DNA from: Ramlibacter cellulosilyticus
GTDB lineage: Bacteria > Pseudomonadota > Gammaproteobacteria > Burkholderiales > Burkholderiaceae_C
DNA length: 64,000 nt
Assembly: GCF_014297465.1 (NCBI RefSeq)
Contig: NZ_JACORT010000003.1
Coordinates: forward strand, 248,001 to 312,000
Reading direction: 5' to 3'
Below, one piece after another: positions 50,450-59,519 of this stretch (position 1 is the stretch's first letter; each line of letters starts with the position of its first letter). Position numbers and translations under genes: made by a program. A model generated the notes under the pieces. It searched no databases. It saw nothing but the letters and a program-made list of their open reading frames with translations, and was not told the DNA's origin.

Positions 50450-51382
50450 ATGACCGTCCCTACGCTGAACTACGTAACGTGTCCCGACACGGCCGGCAGC
50501 CACCGCATGGCGTACTGGCTGTGGGGCGCCGCGGATGCGCCGCACGCCATTGTGTGCGTGCACGGCCTCTCGCGCCAGGGACGCGACTTCGACGTGCTGG
50601 CACGCTCGCTGGTGGAGGCGAGCCCGCATCCGCTGCGCGTCGTCTGCCCCGACGTGGTGGGCCGCGGCCGCAGCGACTGGCTGGCCGATGCCATGGGGTA
50701 CGGCCAGCCGACCTACGTCTCCGACATGCTGCACCTGCTGCAGGACCTGCAGGCCACCGCGCCCGTCGCCACCCTGGACTGGGTGGGCACGAGCATGGGC
50801 GGCCTGATCGGCATGGGCATCGCGGCGGTGCCCCGCGCGCCGCTGCGCCGGCTGGTGCTGAACGACGTCGGTCCCGCCATCGAGTGGAGCGCCCTGCAGC
50901 GCATCGGCACGTATCTCGGGAAGACGGGCAAGTTCGAGTCGGTGCAGCAGGCAGCGGACGCCATGTGGGCGGTGTCGCAGGGCTTCGGGCCGCACACGCC
51001 CGGGCAGTGGCTGGCGCTGTCGCAGGCCATGGTGAAGCCGCTGCCCGCCGGCGGCTTCACGCTGCACTACGACCCGGCCATCGCCGTGCCTTTCCGGGCG
51101 CTCGACGAGAAGATGGCCATCGCGGGCCAGGCCGCCCTCTGGCAGCTGTACGACGCGATCCGCGCCGAGACGCTGCTGCTGCGCGGCGCCACGTCGGACC
51201 TGCTGTCGCGCGCCACCGCCCAGGAGATGCAGCGCCGCGGCCCGAAGGCGCGGCTGGTCGAATTCGCCGGGGTCGGCCACGCGCCGACCCTCATCGCACA
51301 GGAGCAGGTGGACGCCGTGGCGTCCTTCCTGCTCGCCAAGGATTCCGCTTCCCATGAAAAGCCACGCAGCGGAACAGGGTGA
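50450..51382 (+). CDS. Alpha/beta hydrolase
   Basis: A 310-residue alpha/beta hydrolase. HGLSRQGRDFD forms the oxyanion turn (His39) and the nucleophile is Ser115 in WVGTSMGGLIG; Asp and His of the triad are in LLLRGATSDLLS and GVGHAPT. No signal peptide. The 3' end overlaps relA by 29 bp (stop at 51382, relA start at 51354), unusual for unrelated functions but common in compact operons. Substrate unknown; a polyhydroxybutyrate-linked esterase role is only speculation. Confidence 0.85.
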   Translation: MTVPTLNYVTCPDTAGSHRMAYWLWGAADAPHAIVCVHGLSRQGRDFDVLARSLVEASPHPLRVVCPDVVGRGRSDWLADAMGYGQPTYVSDMLHLLQDLQATAPVATLDWVGTSMGGLIGMGIAAVPRAPLRRLVLNDVGPAIEWSALQRIGTYLGKTGKFESVQQAADAMWAVSQGFGPHTPGQWLALSQAMVKPLPAGGFTLHYDPAIAVPFRALDEKMAIAGQAALWQLYDAIRAETLLLRGATSDLLSRATAQEMQRRGPKARLVEFAGVGHAPTLIAQEQVDAVASFLLAKDSASHEKPRSGTG

Positions 51383-53558
51383 CACCGCCACGGCGCTTCC
51401 GGACCTGGTCGCCGCCGTCGAGCAGGCGCTGCCGCAGCAGGCCAACGCGCTCGCGCGCGCCCGCGCCTTCGCCGAGCCGCTGATCGCGGCCGAGACGCTG
51501 GAGACGGGCGAGAACACGCTGGCCCACGCCGACGCCGTCGCCGCCATCCTCAAGTCCATGGGCGGCTCGGAGGCCATGCAGGCCGCGAGCTACCTGGTGT
51601 ACGCCTGGGCGCACCTGAACAAGCCGCAGGAAGTCATCACCAAGGCTTTCGGCGAGAGCTACGCCGCGCTCGCGGCCGAGACGACGAAGCTGGTGCACGT
51701 GCAGCGGCAGGCGCGCGACGCGGACGACACGCTGCCCCTGCAGGACCACCGCCGCGAGCAGACGGAGAACGTGCGCAAGATGCTGCTCGCGTTCTCGCGC
51801 GACCTGCGCGTCGTGATGCTCCGGCTCGCGTCGCGGCTGCAGACCCTGCGCTACTACGCCGCGACCAAGCAACCCGTGGCAGCCGCCGTGGCACGCGAGG
51901 CGCTGCAGGTGTTCGCGCCCCTGGCCAACCGGCTGGGCATCTGGCAGGTGAAGTGGGAGATGGAGGACCTGGCCTTCCGCTTCCTCGAGCCGGACACGTA
52001 CAAGCAGGTCGCGCGCTGGCTGGACGAGAAGCGCGTGGAGCGCGAGCAGTACGTGGAGCAGCTGCGCAGCCAGCTCGAAGCGGACCTGCGCGCGCAAGGC
52101 ATCCAGGCGCAGGTGCACGGGCGCCCGAAGCACATCTACAGCATCGTCAAGAAGATGCGCGGCAAGTCGCTGGACTTCGAACAGGTGCTGGACGTGCGCG
52201 CGCTGCGGGTGATCGTGCCCGACGTGAAGGATTGCTACGCGGCGCTCGCGTGGGTGCACGAGCGCTTCTCGCCGATCCTCGAGGAATTCGACGACTACAT
52301 CGCCAGGCCCAAGCCCAACGGCTACCAGTCGCTGCACACCGTGGTGCGCGACGCGGCGGGTCGACCCATCGAGATCCAGATCCGCACGCAGAAGATGCAC
52401 GAGCACGCCGAGCACGGCGTCGCCGCGCACTGGGCGTACAAGGAAGCCGGCCACAAGGGCTATGCGGGCGTGAGCGCCAGCGCGGTGTACGACACCAAGA
52501 TCGCCGTGCTGCGGCAGCTGCTCGCCTGGGAGCGCGACCTGGCCGGCTCGGTGGAAGGCCTGTTCGAGGACCGCATCTACGTGCTCACGCCGCAGGCCGC
52601 GATCGTGGAGCTGCCGCAGGGCGCGACGCCGGTGGACTTCGCGTACACGGTGCACACGAGCCTGGGGCACCGCTGCCGCGGCGCGCGCGTCGACGGCGCG
52701 ATGGTGCCGCTGAACACGCAGCTGAAGAACGGGCAGACGGTGGAGATCGTCGCGGCCAAGGAGGGCGGCCCGTCCCGCGACTGGCTGAACCCGGAGCTGG
52801 GGTTCCTGGCCAGCAACCGCGCGCGCGCCAAGGTGCGCTCGTGGTTCAACGAGCAGCTGCGCCACGAGACGGAAGGCCGCGGGCGCGAGCTGGTGGAAAA
52901 GCTGTTGCAGCGCGAAGGCAGGACGGCGATCAAGCTGGAGGAACTCGCGTCGCAGCTCGGGTTCAAGTCCGCCGAGGACCTGTTCTTCGTCGTGGGCAAG
53001 GACGAATTCTCGCTGCGCACCATCGAGCAGCTGCTGCATCCGCACGCGCCCCTGCCCAGCGAGGACGAGGTGCTGGCGAAGAAGCTGCGCGGCACGCCGT
53101 CGAAGTCGCCCAAGGGCGGCGTGCTGGTGGTGGGCGTCGACTCGCTCATGACGCAGCTCGCCAAGTGCTGCAAGCCGGCGCCGCCGGACGCGATCAGCGG
53201 CTTCGTCACGCGCGGCAAGGGCGTGAGCATCCACCGGCGGGACTGCTCCAGCTTCCGCGAGATCGCCGCGCGCAGCCCGGAGCGCGTGATCGAGGTGGAG
53301 TGGGGCAAGTCCAAGGGCGAGGCGGCCGTCTACCCGGTGGACGTGGCGATCGAGGCGCTGGACCGGCAGGGGCTGCTGCGCGACATCTCCGAAGTGTTCG
53401 CCAAGGAGAAGATGAACGTCGTCGGCGTGCAGTCGCAGACCGTGAAGGGCATCGCCTGGATGACGTTCACCGTGGAGATCGCGGACTCGCAGCGCCTGGC
53501 CAGGGTGCTGGGCACGGTGCGCGAGGTGGGCGGGGTGCGATCCGCAAGGCGCCGCTGA
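51354..53558 (+). CDS. relA: (p)ppGpp synthetase RelA
   Basis: A 734-residue RelA/SpoT homologue. The N-terminal HD domain lacks the catalytic HDxxED (region SYLVYAWAHLNKP), so hydrolase activity is lost. The synthetase is intact: RPKHIYSIVKKM, DVRALRVIV and FDDYIARPKPNGYQSLHTVV. TGS (about 400-460), a helical and zinc-finger-like region, and a C-terminal ACT (IEALDRQGLLRDISEVFAKEKMNVV) follow. This is the monofunctional RelA of beta/gammaproteobacteria, activated by uncharged tRNA on ribosomes. Start chosen at 51354. Confidence 0.93.
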   Translation: MKSHAAEQGDTATALPDLVAAVEQALPQQANALARARAFAEPLIAAETLETGENTLAHADAVAAILKSMGGSEAMQAASYLVYAWAHLNKPQEVITKAFGESYAALAAETTKLVHVQRQARDADDTLPLQDHRREQTENVRKMLLAFSRDLRVVMLRLASRLQTLRYYAATKQPVAAAVAREALQVFAPLANRLGIWQVKWEMEDLAFRFLEPDTYKQVARWLDEKRVEREQYVEQLRSQLEADLRAQGIQAQVHGRPKHIYSIVKKMRGKSLDFEQVLDVRALRVIVPDVKDCYAALAWVHERFSPILEEFDDYIARPKPNGYQSLHTVVRDAAGRPIEIQIRTQKMHEHAEHGVAAHWAYKEAGHKGYAGVSASAVYDTKIAVLRQLLAWERDLAGSVEGLFEDRIYVLTPQAAIVELPQGATPVDFAYTVHTSLGHRCRGARVDGAMVPLNTQLKNGQTVEIVAAKEGGPSRDWLNPELGFLASNRARAKVRSWFNEQLRHETEGRGRELVEKLLQREGRTAIKLEELASQLGFKSAEDLFFVVGKDEFSLRTIEQLLHPHAPLPSEDEVLAKKLRGTPSKSPKGGVLVVGVDSLMTQLAKCCKPAPPDAISGFVTRGKGVSIHRRDCSSFREIAARSPERVIEVEWGKSKGEAAVYPVDVAIEALDRQGLLRDISEVFAKEKMNVVGVQSQTVKGIAWMTFTVEIADSQRLARVLGTVREVGGVRSARRR

Positions 53559-53568
53559 GGGCGGGCGC

Positions 53569-54247
53569 ATGGCGAGGCTGTGGCCGCTGCCGCTGCTCGC
53601 CGGGCTGCTGCCGGTGGTGGCCGACCGCGGTTGCCTGGGTCCTCTCGGTGCGCGAGGGGACCATCCCCGACTGCAATCCTTTCCTGGAAGGCTGCGTGTC
53701 CATCAGCCGCTCGGCGCGCCACGGGCTCGCGAACGTGCTGTTCCGCGCGATCGTGATGCCGGCTGCGCCGCTGCAGGCGGTTTGCTGGATGCTGGCGCCG
53801 GCCTGGCTGGCTTCGCTGGGCGTGCCGCGCGACCGCTGGCTGCGCGCGCTGCCGGCGCTGGGCATCGCGGCAGGCAGCGCGCTGGTGCTGTACGCCAGCT
53901 TCCTGGGCGTGGAAGGCGAGGGCTACCGCAACGTGCGGCGGTATGCGACCCCGCTGTATTTCGGCATCACCTGCATCTGCATGCTGGTGGTGGCGCAGCA
54001 CGCCAGGCACGCGCACGCGCGCGGCGTCGGGCGCGCGTTGCTGCTGGTGTGCCTGTGCCTGCCCCTGCTGGGGCTGGTGCACGTGTTCGTGCCGCTGGTG
54101 CTTTCCACCGAGGCGCAGCGCGACGCCCTGGAGAACGTGACCGAGTGGTGGGGCGGCGCGATCTTCACCACCTTCTTCCTCGCGCTCGGCTGGGGCTGGC
54201 GGCGCACCGGCACACGCCTGCGGATCGAAATCGATGCGAGCCGCTGA
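53569..54247 (+). pseudogene. Frameshifted multi-pass membrane protein
   Basis: The ATG at 53569 begins a hydrophobic helix (MARLWPLPLLAGLLPVVA). The natural continuation is in another frame: TAVAWVLSVREGTIPDCNPF, LEGCVSISRSARHG and further helices to a stop at 54247. Removing one G in the GGCCGACC stretch near 53619-53625 joins the two as VVATAVAWVLSV. So a one-base insertion (or sequencing error) splits a six-helix-type protein of about 225 residues. It may belong to the Frag1/DRAM-like group; weak. It starts 10 bp after relA. Confidence 0.75.
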
Positions 54248-54267
54248 GGACGGCGCAAAAGTGCTGC

Positions 54268-54273
54268 TAGAAT
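54268..54273 (+). promoter_or_regulatory. -10 box of tRNA-Val gene
   Basis: TAGAAT ends 15 nt before the tRNA 5' end. No strong -35 is seen at 17-bp spacing. Confidence 0.5.
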
Positions 54274-54288
54274 AGCGGGCTCAACGAC

Positions 54289-54365
54289 AGGCGCGTAGCT
54301 CAGCTGGTTAGAGCACCACCTTGACATGGTGGGGGTCGTTGGTTCGAGTCCAATCGCGCCTACCA
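54289..54365 (+). tRNA. tRNA-Val (anticodon GAC)
   Basis: A complete 77-nt cloverleaf. Acceptor AGGCGCG/CGCGCCT, D-arm GCTCAGCTGGTTAGAGC, anticodon stem CCACC/GGTGG with loop TTGACAT (anticodon GAC), and T-arm TTGGTTCGAGTCCAA. Discriminator A and encoded CCA. A terminator follows. Confidence 0.97.
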
Positions 54366-54370
54366 ATTCG

Positions 54371-54416
54371 AAGGCCCGGAAAGTCCAGTGAATGCTGGGT
54401 TTTCCGGGCCTTTCTT
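54371..54416 (+). terminator. Terminator after tRNA-Val
   Basis: Stem AAGGCCCGGAAA (54371-54382) pairs with TTTCCGGGCCTT (54401-54412), followed by TCTT. It begins 6 nt after the tRNA 3' end. Confidence 0.8.
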
Positions 54417-54576
54417 CCTGGGGCCCACGCATGCCTCAGCCGCGGCACCTTTACGAAGGAGAGACCGCTTCTTCACCGTCGGGACCTAGCATCGGCCTCG
54501 CATGCCATGCAGCCGTCAGGCGCCTCCTGACCTGCGAAGTCCCGTGCAGTGCGTGCGACCGTTCCAGGAGGTACCC

Positions 54577-54954
54577 GTGGCCAAGCGCGATCGCGACGCA
54601 GCGGCGTCCGTCCTGGTCGTCTACCGGCTCGTGGCCAGCCCCGTCCTGCGCGACGAGCATCGGTCCGCGAAGATCCTCGGAGCCCTCGCGCGGATGGAGC
54701 TGGGCCCGGTGAGTTGCGCGTGGTTCTCCCGGCGCACCGGGCTCGCGCCGGACGCAGCGCGTGCGCTGCTCGAGGACATCTGCCGGCAACGGTGCGCGCA
54801 GCGCATCGAGGTGGCGTGGATGGACTCCGCGCCGGCAGGCGAGGAACCCTCCCGTTCCAGCTGGTTCGACCTGCTCGAGCTGGAGGGTGGCGAGACGCAC
54901 CGCAGCGGCCGCTTGCAGCGTGTCTTCCAGTTCATCCGTCGAACGCTGGGGTAA
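54577..54954 (+). CDS. Small hypothetical protein, helical
   Basis: A 125-residue cytoplasmic protein. A GTG at 54577 is chosen because AGGAGGT sits 6 bp upstream. A winged-helix-like stretch at about 27-70 (SAKILGALARMELGPVSCAWFSRRTGLAPDAARALLEDICRQ) resembles a two-domain regulator. No family recognised. It is the first gene after the tRNA-Val terminator. Confidence 0.55.
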   Translation: MAKRDRDAAASVLVVYRLVASPVLRDEHRSAKILGALARMELGPVSCAWFSRRTGLAPDAARALLEDICRQRCAQRIEVAWMDSAPAGEEPSRSSWFDLLELEGGETHRSGRLQRVFQFIRRTLG

Positions 54955-55086
54955 CGACCCACTTGCGCCACCGAGGTGTCCGCCGCGGCGGGGAGGGACG
55001 GCCGCGCCAGTAGGACCTAGGTCCAATGGGGCGGTGCACCCCTGCCTCCGAATAATGCGGACGTCACCTCTTCCGCGGAGAACCCC

Positions 55087-55647
55087 ATGCAAAGACGCCA
55101 GATCCTCTTCGTCGTCCCGGCACTCCTCGTGGCCAGCGCCGGCGCCCTCGCCCAGGGTGACAAGGGCACCAAGCAGATGGAGATCAAGACGAAGTCCATG
55201 CAGGCGCTGGAGGACTTCTACAAGGCCGATCCCAAGCTGAAGGACGCGGTCGCCAGGGCGCCGGGCTATGCGGTCTTCACCACCTACGGCATCAGCTTCG
55301 GCCTCGGCGGGGCCGGGGGCCGGGGCGTCGCCCACGACAACGCCTCGAAGAAGGACACGTACATGAGCATCGCGCAGGCAAGCGCCGGCGTGCAGCTGGG
55401 CGCGTCCGACACGCGCTACCTGTTCGTCTTCGACAGCCCCAAGGCCGTGAACGACTTCATCGACAAGGGCTGGGACGCCTCGGCCAGTGCCGCCGCAGGC
55501 GCGGGCGCGGGCGGCAGTGCCGCCAACGTCGGCGCGGGCGCGGGCAACGTGCAGGGCGGCAAGTTCTATGCGCTCACCAAGGGCGGCCTGCAGGCCGGGG
55601 CCGCGGTGTCGGGGCTCAAGGCGTGGAAGGACAAGGACCTGAACTGA
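55087..55647 (+). CDS. SYLF-domain (YSC84-like) exported protein
   Basis: A 186-residue protein with signal peptide about 1-23 (FVVPALLVASAGALAQ). The SYLF/YSC84 domain, a phosphoinositide-binding fold in eukaryotes, covers the rest: DPKLKDAVARAPGYAVFTTYGISFGLGGAGGRGV, YLFVFDSPKAVNDFIDKGWDASASA and GGKFYALTKGGLQAGAAVSG. Bacterial function unknown; lipid interaction is likely. GCGGAGAA precedes the ATG. Confidence 0.85.
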   Translation: MQRRQILFVVPALLVASAGALAQGDKGTKQMEIKTKSMQALEDFYKADPKLKDAVARAPGYAVFTTYGISFGLGGAGGRGVAHDNASKKDTYMSIAQASAGVQLGASDTRYLFVFDSPKAVNDFIDKGWDASASAAAGAGAGGSAANVGAGAGNVQGGKFYALTKGGLQAGAAVSGLKAWKDKDLN

Positions 55648-55743
55648 GGTCCGGCGCCTGGCGCATGGCCCGCCGCCCTTGACCTTCGTCAATGGCGGCG
55701 AGGCGCAAGCGGTCGATGCTCGGAGTTCTCGGAGGAGCACGCC

Positions 55744-55989
55744 ATGATGTGGGACGGCTGGGGTGGTGGATACGGCTACGGCATGGCCTGGTTCGGGCTG
55801 ATGCATCTCTTCTGGTGGCTGCTGCTCATTGCGGGCGGTGCGGCGCTGGTGCGCTGGATCTTCCGTGCCGGCGGCGGCGCCCACCATCGCGGGCACGATC
55901 GTGCCGTGGCGATCCTGCGCGAGCGCTATGCCCGCGGCGAGATCGACAAGGGCGAGTTCGATGACCGGCTGCGCAACCTGAAGGACTGA
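55744..55989 (+). CDS. SHOCT-domain membrane protein
   Basis: An 81-residue protein. A Gly/Trp-rich N-terminus (MMWDGWGGGYGYG) leads to one membrane helix (about 14-39), and the SHOCT motif closes it (AVAILRERYARGEIDKGEFDDRLRNL). Such proteins are widespread with unknown function. GGAGGAG precedes the ATG. Follows the SYLF gene by 96 bp. Confidence 0.85.
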   Translation: MMWDGWGGGYGYGMAWFGLMHLFWWLLLIAGGAALVRWIFRAGGGAHHRGHDRAVAILRERYARGEIDKGEFDDRLRNLKD

Positions 55990-56016
55990 CGCTCGGGCGG
56001 GCTTCCCCGTGCTGCG

Positions 56017-57216
56017 CTACTCGCCTGCCAGCCAGCGGTAGGTCTGCAACACCCGTCCCTGGTCGCCGAGCAGCCACAACAGCGTTCCCGTCAGTGAGTC
56101 GAGGGCAGTCTCGCTGCGCTGCTGATCCAGCTCATCGATCGTGTCCTGCCACTCCGCCTCGTCCCAGGAGCGGCCCGCCAGCAGTTCGGCGTGCAGGCGC
56201 CGGATTTCCTCGGCTTCGTCCTCGGTCGCGGCCTGGAAGATGCGCGGCAGGTGCGGGTCCGGCGTGGAGAAGACGATGCCCGGGATGGTGGAGCGGGGTT
56301 CCACGCCGAGCCCCAGAGGCACCCGGAATTTCTGCAATGCGGCCATCAACGCTTCGTCCACGGAACGTGCTGCCTGCCTGTCGGAGTGGAACACGCTCGT
56401 CATCTGCCTGACGGCGTCGAAGTAGTGGTACGGCGGCCGGAAGCAGGCGTGCTGCTCCATCGCTGCCTCTGCGAGGGCAAGCGCTTCACGCTCGAAGGTT
56501 TCCGCGGAAACCTGCGGCAACCCACCGGCTGGTGCGCTGGGGATGCTCCACGCCGGCTGCATCTCTGCCAAGGCATGGTGGATCGCGCGCTTCGCCGCCA
56601 GCCGCTTTGCCTCTGGCACAGGCTCGAGTGCCCGGGACTTCAGGAGATCGCCGGGCGTGATGGCTTGCGCCGGCCTTGCGCGGCTCATGAGTCCCGCTGC
56701 GCCGAGCGCCTCCGCGACGAGCTGCGAGCAAAAGCGTCCTGGATCGTCCGAGGCCCTGCAGAACGGTGCAACCGCTCCCAACGCGCCCCGAACGGAATAC
56801 GGCCGGTACACGAGGGAGCGGGCGACCTTCGACGCGTGCAGCAGTTGGTCGTGCGCAGCGGCAATGGGGCGGCGGACCTCCACCGCCGAATCCGCCGCAT
56901 ACACGAAGGAGCGCACGTGAAGCCTGCGAACTCCCTGGTCGACCGCCTCGACGATGAAGCCCCCTCCCACGTGGATCGCAGCATGGCTTGCGGAGCTGAG
57001 GGTGAAGGCCCGTATGCCGAGGCTGACCAGGCTCCTGCCCCTGGTGACGACCACGTCGCCTGGTTGAAGCTTCGTCGGATCCAGCACGCATGCGGTTCCG
57101 GTGTCGCCCGGAAGAACCGAGGAACGAAGGAACCTGCTTGCGGCACGCATGGGGAGGTTCTCCAGTGTCCAGGGGGACATGTTCGCGCCCCCAGCCCAGT
57201 CGCGGTCGTACGCCAC
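56017..57216 (-). CDS. YiiX/YebB-type NlpC/P60-like cysteine hydrolase
   Basis: A 399-residue protein with a permuted papain-fold (YiiX/YebB) domain in its first half: LQPGDVVVTRGRSLVSLGIRAF, catalytic His in SSASHAAIHVGGG, and Cys in GRFCSQLVAEALGAAG. The second half (about 200-399) is mostly helical and not recognised. No signal peptide. It uses GCA, GCT, CTT, CAA, ATA and AGG codons more often than neighbouring genes, so it may be acquired. Start is uncertain (GTG 57216 or ATG 57180). Substrate unknown. Confidence 0.65.
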   Translation of the reverse strand: MAYDRDWAGGANMSPWTLENLPMRAASRFLRSSVLPGDTGTACVLDPTKLQPGDVVVTRGRSLVSLGIRAFTLSSASHAAIHVGGGFIVEAVDQGVRRLHVRSFVYAADSAVEVRRPIAAAHDQLLHASKVARSLVYRPYSVRGALGAVAPFCRASDDPGRFCSQLVAEALGAAGLMSRARPAQAITPGDLLKSRALEPVPEAKRLAAKRAIHHALAEMQPAWSIPSAPAGGLPQVSAETFEREALALAEAAMEQHACFRPPYHYFDAVRQMTSVFHSDRQAARSVDEALMAALQKFRVPLGLGVEPRSTIPGIVFSTPDPHLPRIFQAATEDEAEEIRRLHAELLAGRSWDEAEWQDTIDELDQQRSETALDSLTGTLLWLLGDQGRVLQTYRWLAGE

Positions 57217-57336
57217 TCGTCCTGCCCGGTCAATCCTCGGGATTTGCTGTTCACGGGCGCGGCGCGGCGCTTCCCCTCGTCCCGATTGGCCGCCGGGGCG
57301 CGCAGCGGCAAAGTCGGCTCAGCACCGATCTGCCCC

Positions 57337-58965
57337 ATGCGTTCCCTGCTGGCCGTCCTCCTCTTCCTGCTGGCGCGCGCCGCGCTCGCGGCCGACGCCG
57401 CGCCGCCGCAGGAGGCGGTGCTGAGCGTGTGGAACCGGACGGTCGCCGTGTTCCGTTCCGATTTCCTCGGCGTCCCGCCGGCCGATCGCGCGCGGCGGGC
57501 GCAGCGCGCGATCGAGGAAACGCTGGCGGGCGGCGGTCCCGGCGAGGTGGGCGTGCAGCAGGTGCCGCAAGGGCGCGTGGTCTCGATCGACGGCAGCATG
57601 GTCCTGGTCCTCACCCCGCAGGACGTCGACGTGCTGCGCGGCGAATCGCTGGACCAGGCGACGCGCGGCACGGTGGCCGCGCTCACCCGCGTGATCGCCG
57701 AGACGCGCGAGGCCCGCGACCGCGGGCGGCTGCTGCGCGCCGCGGGCTACGCGCTGGTGGCGACCGCGCTCTACGCGCTGGCGATCTGGGGCGTGGTGCG
57801 GGTGCGCAGTGCGATGACCGCACGTGCCGCCGCCTGGGTGGAATCCGCCGCCCAGCGCAGCGCGGGGGCGCGCATGTCCCTGTTGCAGGGCCCGCGCGTG
57901 CAGCTGGCCCTGCGCTGGTTGCTGCGTGCCGCTTCCTGGGTGCTGCTGCTGGCCCTGACGTACAACTGGCTGGTGTACGTGCTGCAGCAGTTCCCGCGCA
58001 CGCGCGCGGCCGGCGAGCAGCTCGGCTCCTTCGTGCTGGGCATCGGCGAGCAGATCGGCGGCGGCGTCGTGCACGCCTTGCCGGACCTCGCGGTCGCCGG
58101 CGTCATCTTCCTGCTGGCGCGCGGCGCGGTCGGACTGCTCAAGCCCGTGTTCGACCGCGCGGAGCAGGGCACCGGCCAGTTCGGCTGGCTGGACCGCGAC
58201 CTCGCGCGGCCCACGCGCCGGCTGGTCAACCTGTCGCTGTGGCTGTTCGCGATCGTGATGGCCTATCCCTACCTGCCCGGATCGCAGACGGAAGCGTTCA
58301 AGGGCGTCTCGGTCCTCGTGGGCCTGATGGTCACGCTGGGCGGCTCCAGCCTGTTCGGCCAGGCCGCGAGCGGCATGATCCTGATGTACACGCGGACCAT
58401 GCGCATCGGCGAGTACGTCCGCGTGGGCACCACGGAGGGCACCGTGGTGGGCCTCGGCACCTTCACCACCCGCATCCGCACCGGGCTCGGCGACGAGGTC
58501 ACGCTGCCCAACGCGCTGGTCATGGGCAGCGTCATCTCGAACTACTCGCGCGCCGCGCAGGGGGCGGGCTACATGGTCGAGACGGGCGTGACCATCGGCT
58601 ACGACACGGCCTGGCGCGAAGTGGAGGCGATGCTGCTCGAGGCGGCCCGGCGCACGCCCGGCGTGCTGGCGCAGCCCGCGGCGCGCGTGCTGCAGCGGGC
58701 GCTGGGAGATTTCTACGTGGACTACCGGCTGGTGTGCCAGGCGATGCCGGAAAACCCGCGCGAGCGCGCCGAGGTGCTGCACACGCTGCATGCCAACGTG
58801 CTGGACGTGTTCAACGAACGCGGCGTGCAGATCATGTCGCCGCACTACATGGTGGACCCGGCCGAGCCGAAGATCGTGCCGCCCACGCATGCTGCCGGCC
58901 GGCCTCGACCGGCGGTGCATGGATCGTCGGAAAGGAGTATCGCGACGCGCCCTGCCGGTTCGTAG
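57337..58965 (+). CDS. Mechanosensitive ion channel MscS-family protein
   Basis: A 542-residue protein. Signal peptide about 1-19, a periplasmic segment (about 20-135), then several helices. The pore-lining helix and MscS beta domain occupy about 330-420 (VSVLVGLMVTLGGSSLFGQAASGMILMYTRTMRIGEYVRVGTTEGTVVGLGTF ... LPNALVMGS), a complete MscS signature, and a C-terminal alpha/beta domain to about 520. It relieves hypo-osmotic pressure. It is longer than E. coli MscS because of extra N-terminal helices. Confidence 0.9.
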   Translation: MRSLLAVLLFLLARAALAADAAPPQEAVLSVWNRTVAVFRSDFLGVPPADRARRAQRAIEETLAGGGPGEVGVQQVPQGRVVSIDGSMVLVLTPQDVDVLRGESLDQATRGTVAALTRVIAETREARDRGRLLRAAGYALVATALYALAIWGVVRVRSAMTARAAAWVESAAQRSAGARMSLLQGPRVQLALRWLLRAASWVLLLALTYNWLVYVLQQFPRTRAAGEQLGSFVLGIGEQIGGGVVHALPDLAVAGVIFLLARGAVGLLKPVFDRAEQGTGQFGWLDRDLARPTRRLVNLSLWLFAIVMAYPYLPGSQTEAFKGVSVLVGLMVTLGGSSLFGQAASGMILMYTRTMRIGEYVRVGTTEGTVVGLGTFTTRIRTGLGDEVTLPNALVMGSVISNYSRAAQGAGYMVETGVTIGYDTAWREVEAMLLEAARRTPGVLAQPAARVLQRALGDFYVDYRLVCQAMPENPRERAEVLHTLHANVLDVFNERGVQIMSPHYMVDPAEPKIVPPTHAAGRPRPAVHGSSERSIATRPAGS

Positions 58966-58999
58966 AGTGCCCGGCACACATCGTCGACCCTATCCGTTC

Positions 59000-59398
59000 A
59001 TGAAGCACCTCGCCTGCGGCCTCGCCGCGCTCGCCCTCCTGTCTTCCGTCGCTGACGCCGCGATCCAGCCCCTCAGCGTGCTCACGAAGCGCGGCGGCCC
59101 CCTGGAGACGGGGACCTACTCCTGCCGCCAGCAGTACAACCAGGCCGGCTACACGTACAAGGTCGTGGAGTTCAACAGCCCCACGCAGTACGCGTGGGTG
59201 CATGGCGGCAAGAAGGCCGGCAGCATGAAATACGACACGGGCAGCGGCAAGATCACCTTCACCGGCGGGCCGCTGGGCAAGGGCTTCGAGGCGCACGCCG
59301 GGCATCGCGCCGACGGCCAGCCGGTGATCATCCTCGTGGACACCGACCTCGCGCCCAAGGCCGACGCTTACGATTACTGCACGCGCAGGAAGTCCTGA
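59000..59398 (+). CDS. Small exported hypothetical protein
   Basis: A 132-residue protein with a signal peptide (1-20, LAALALLSSVADA). The mature part is beta-rich with two Cys (TYSCRQQYNQ and YDYCTRRKS) that could form a disulfide across most of the domain. A possible -10 TAGAGT lies near 58964. No family recognised. Confidence 0.6.
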   Translation: MKHLACGLAALALLSSVADAAIQPLSVLTKRGGPLETGTYSCRQQYNQAGYTYKVVEFNSPTQYAWVHGGKKAGSMKYDTGSGKITFTGGPLGKGFEAHAGHRADGQPVIILVDTDLAPKADAYDYCTRRKS

Positions 59399-59519
59399 AG
59401 CACGCGCGGCGGGCCGGGGAACCGTAAGGGTTCCCCCCCGGCCCGGCCGTGGGGCACCTCCCTAGAATCTGCTGCAACGCAACAGCGTGGGCCGAGATCC
59501 GCGCAGAGGAGCCCCGTTC

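Noticed and set aside
51354..53558. Bifunctional SpoT-type enzyme
   Set aside because: The HDxxED hydrolase motif is missing, so RelA is the better call.
54366..57300. Integrated genomic island with att sites at tRNA-Val
   Set aside because: No integrase, phage gene or duplicated tRNA 3' end was found, so only a weak suspicion is kept as a finding.
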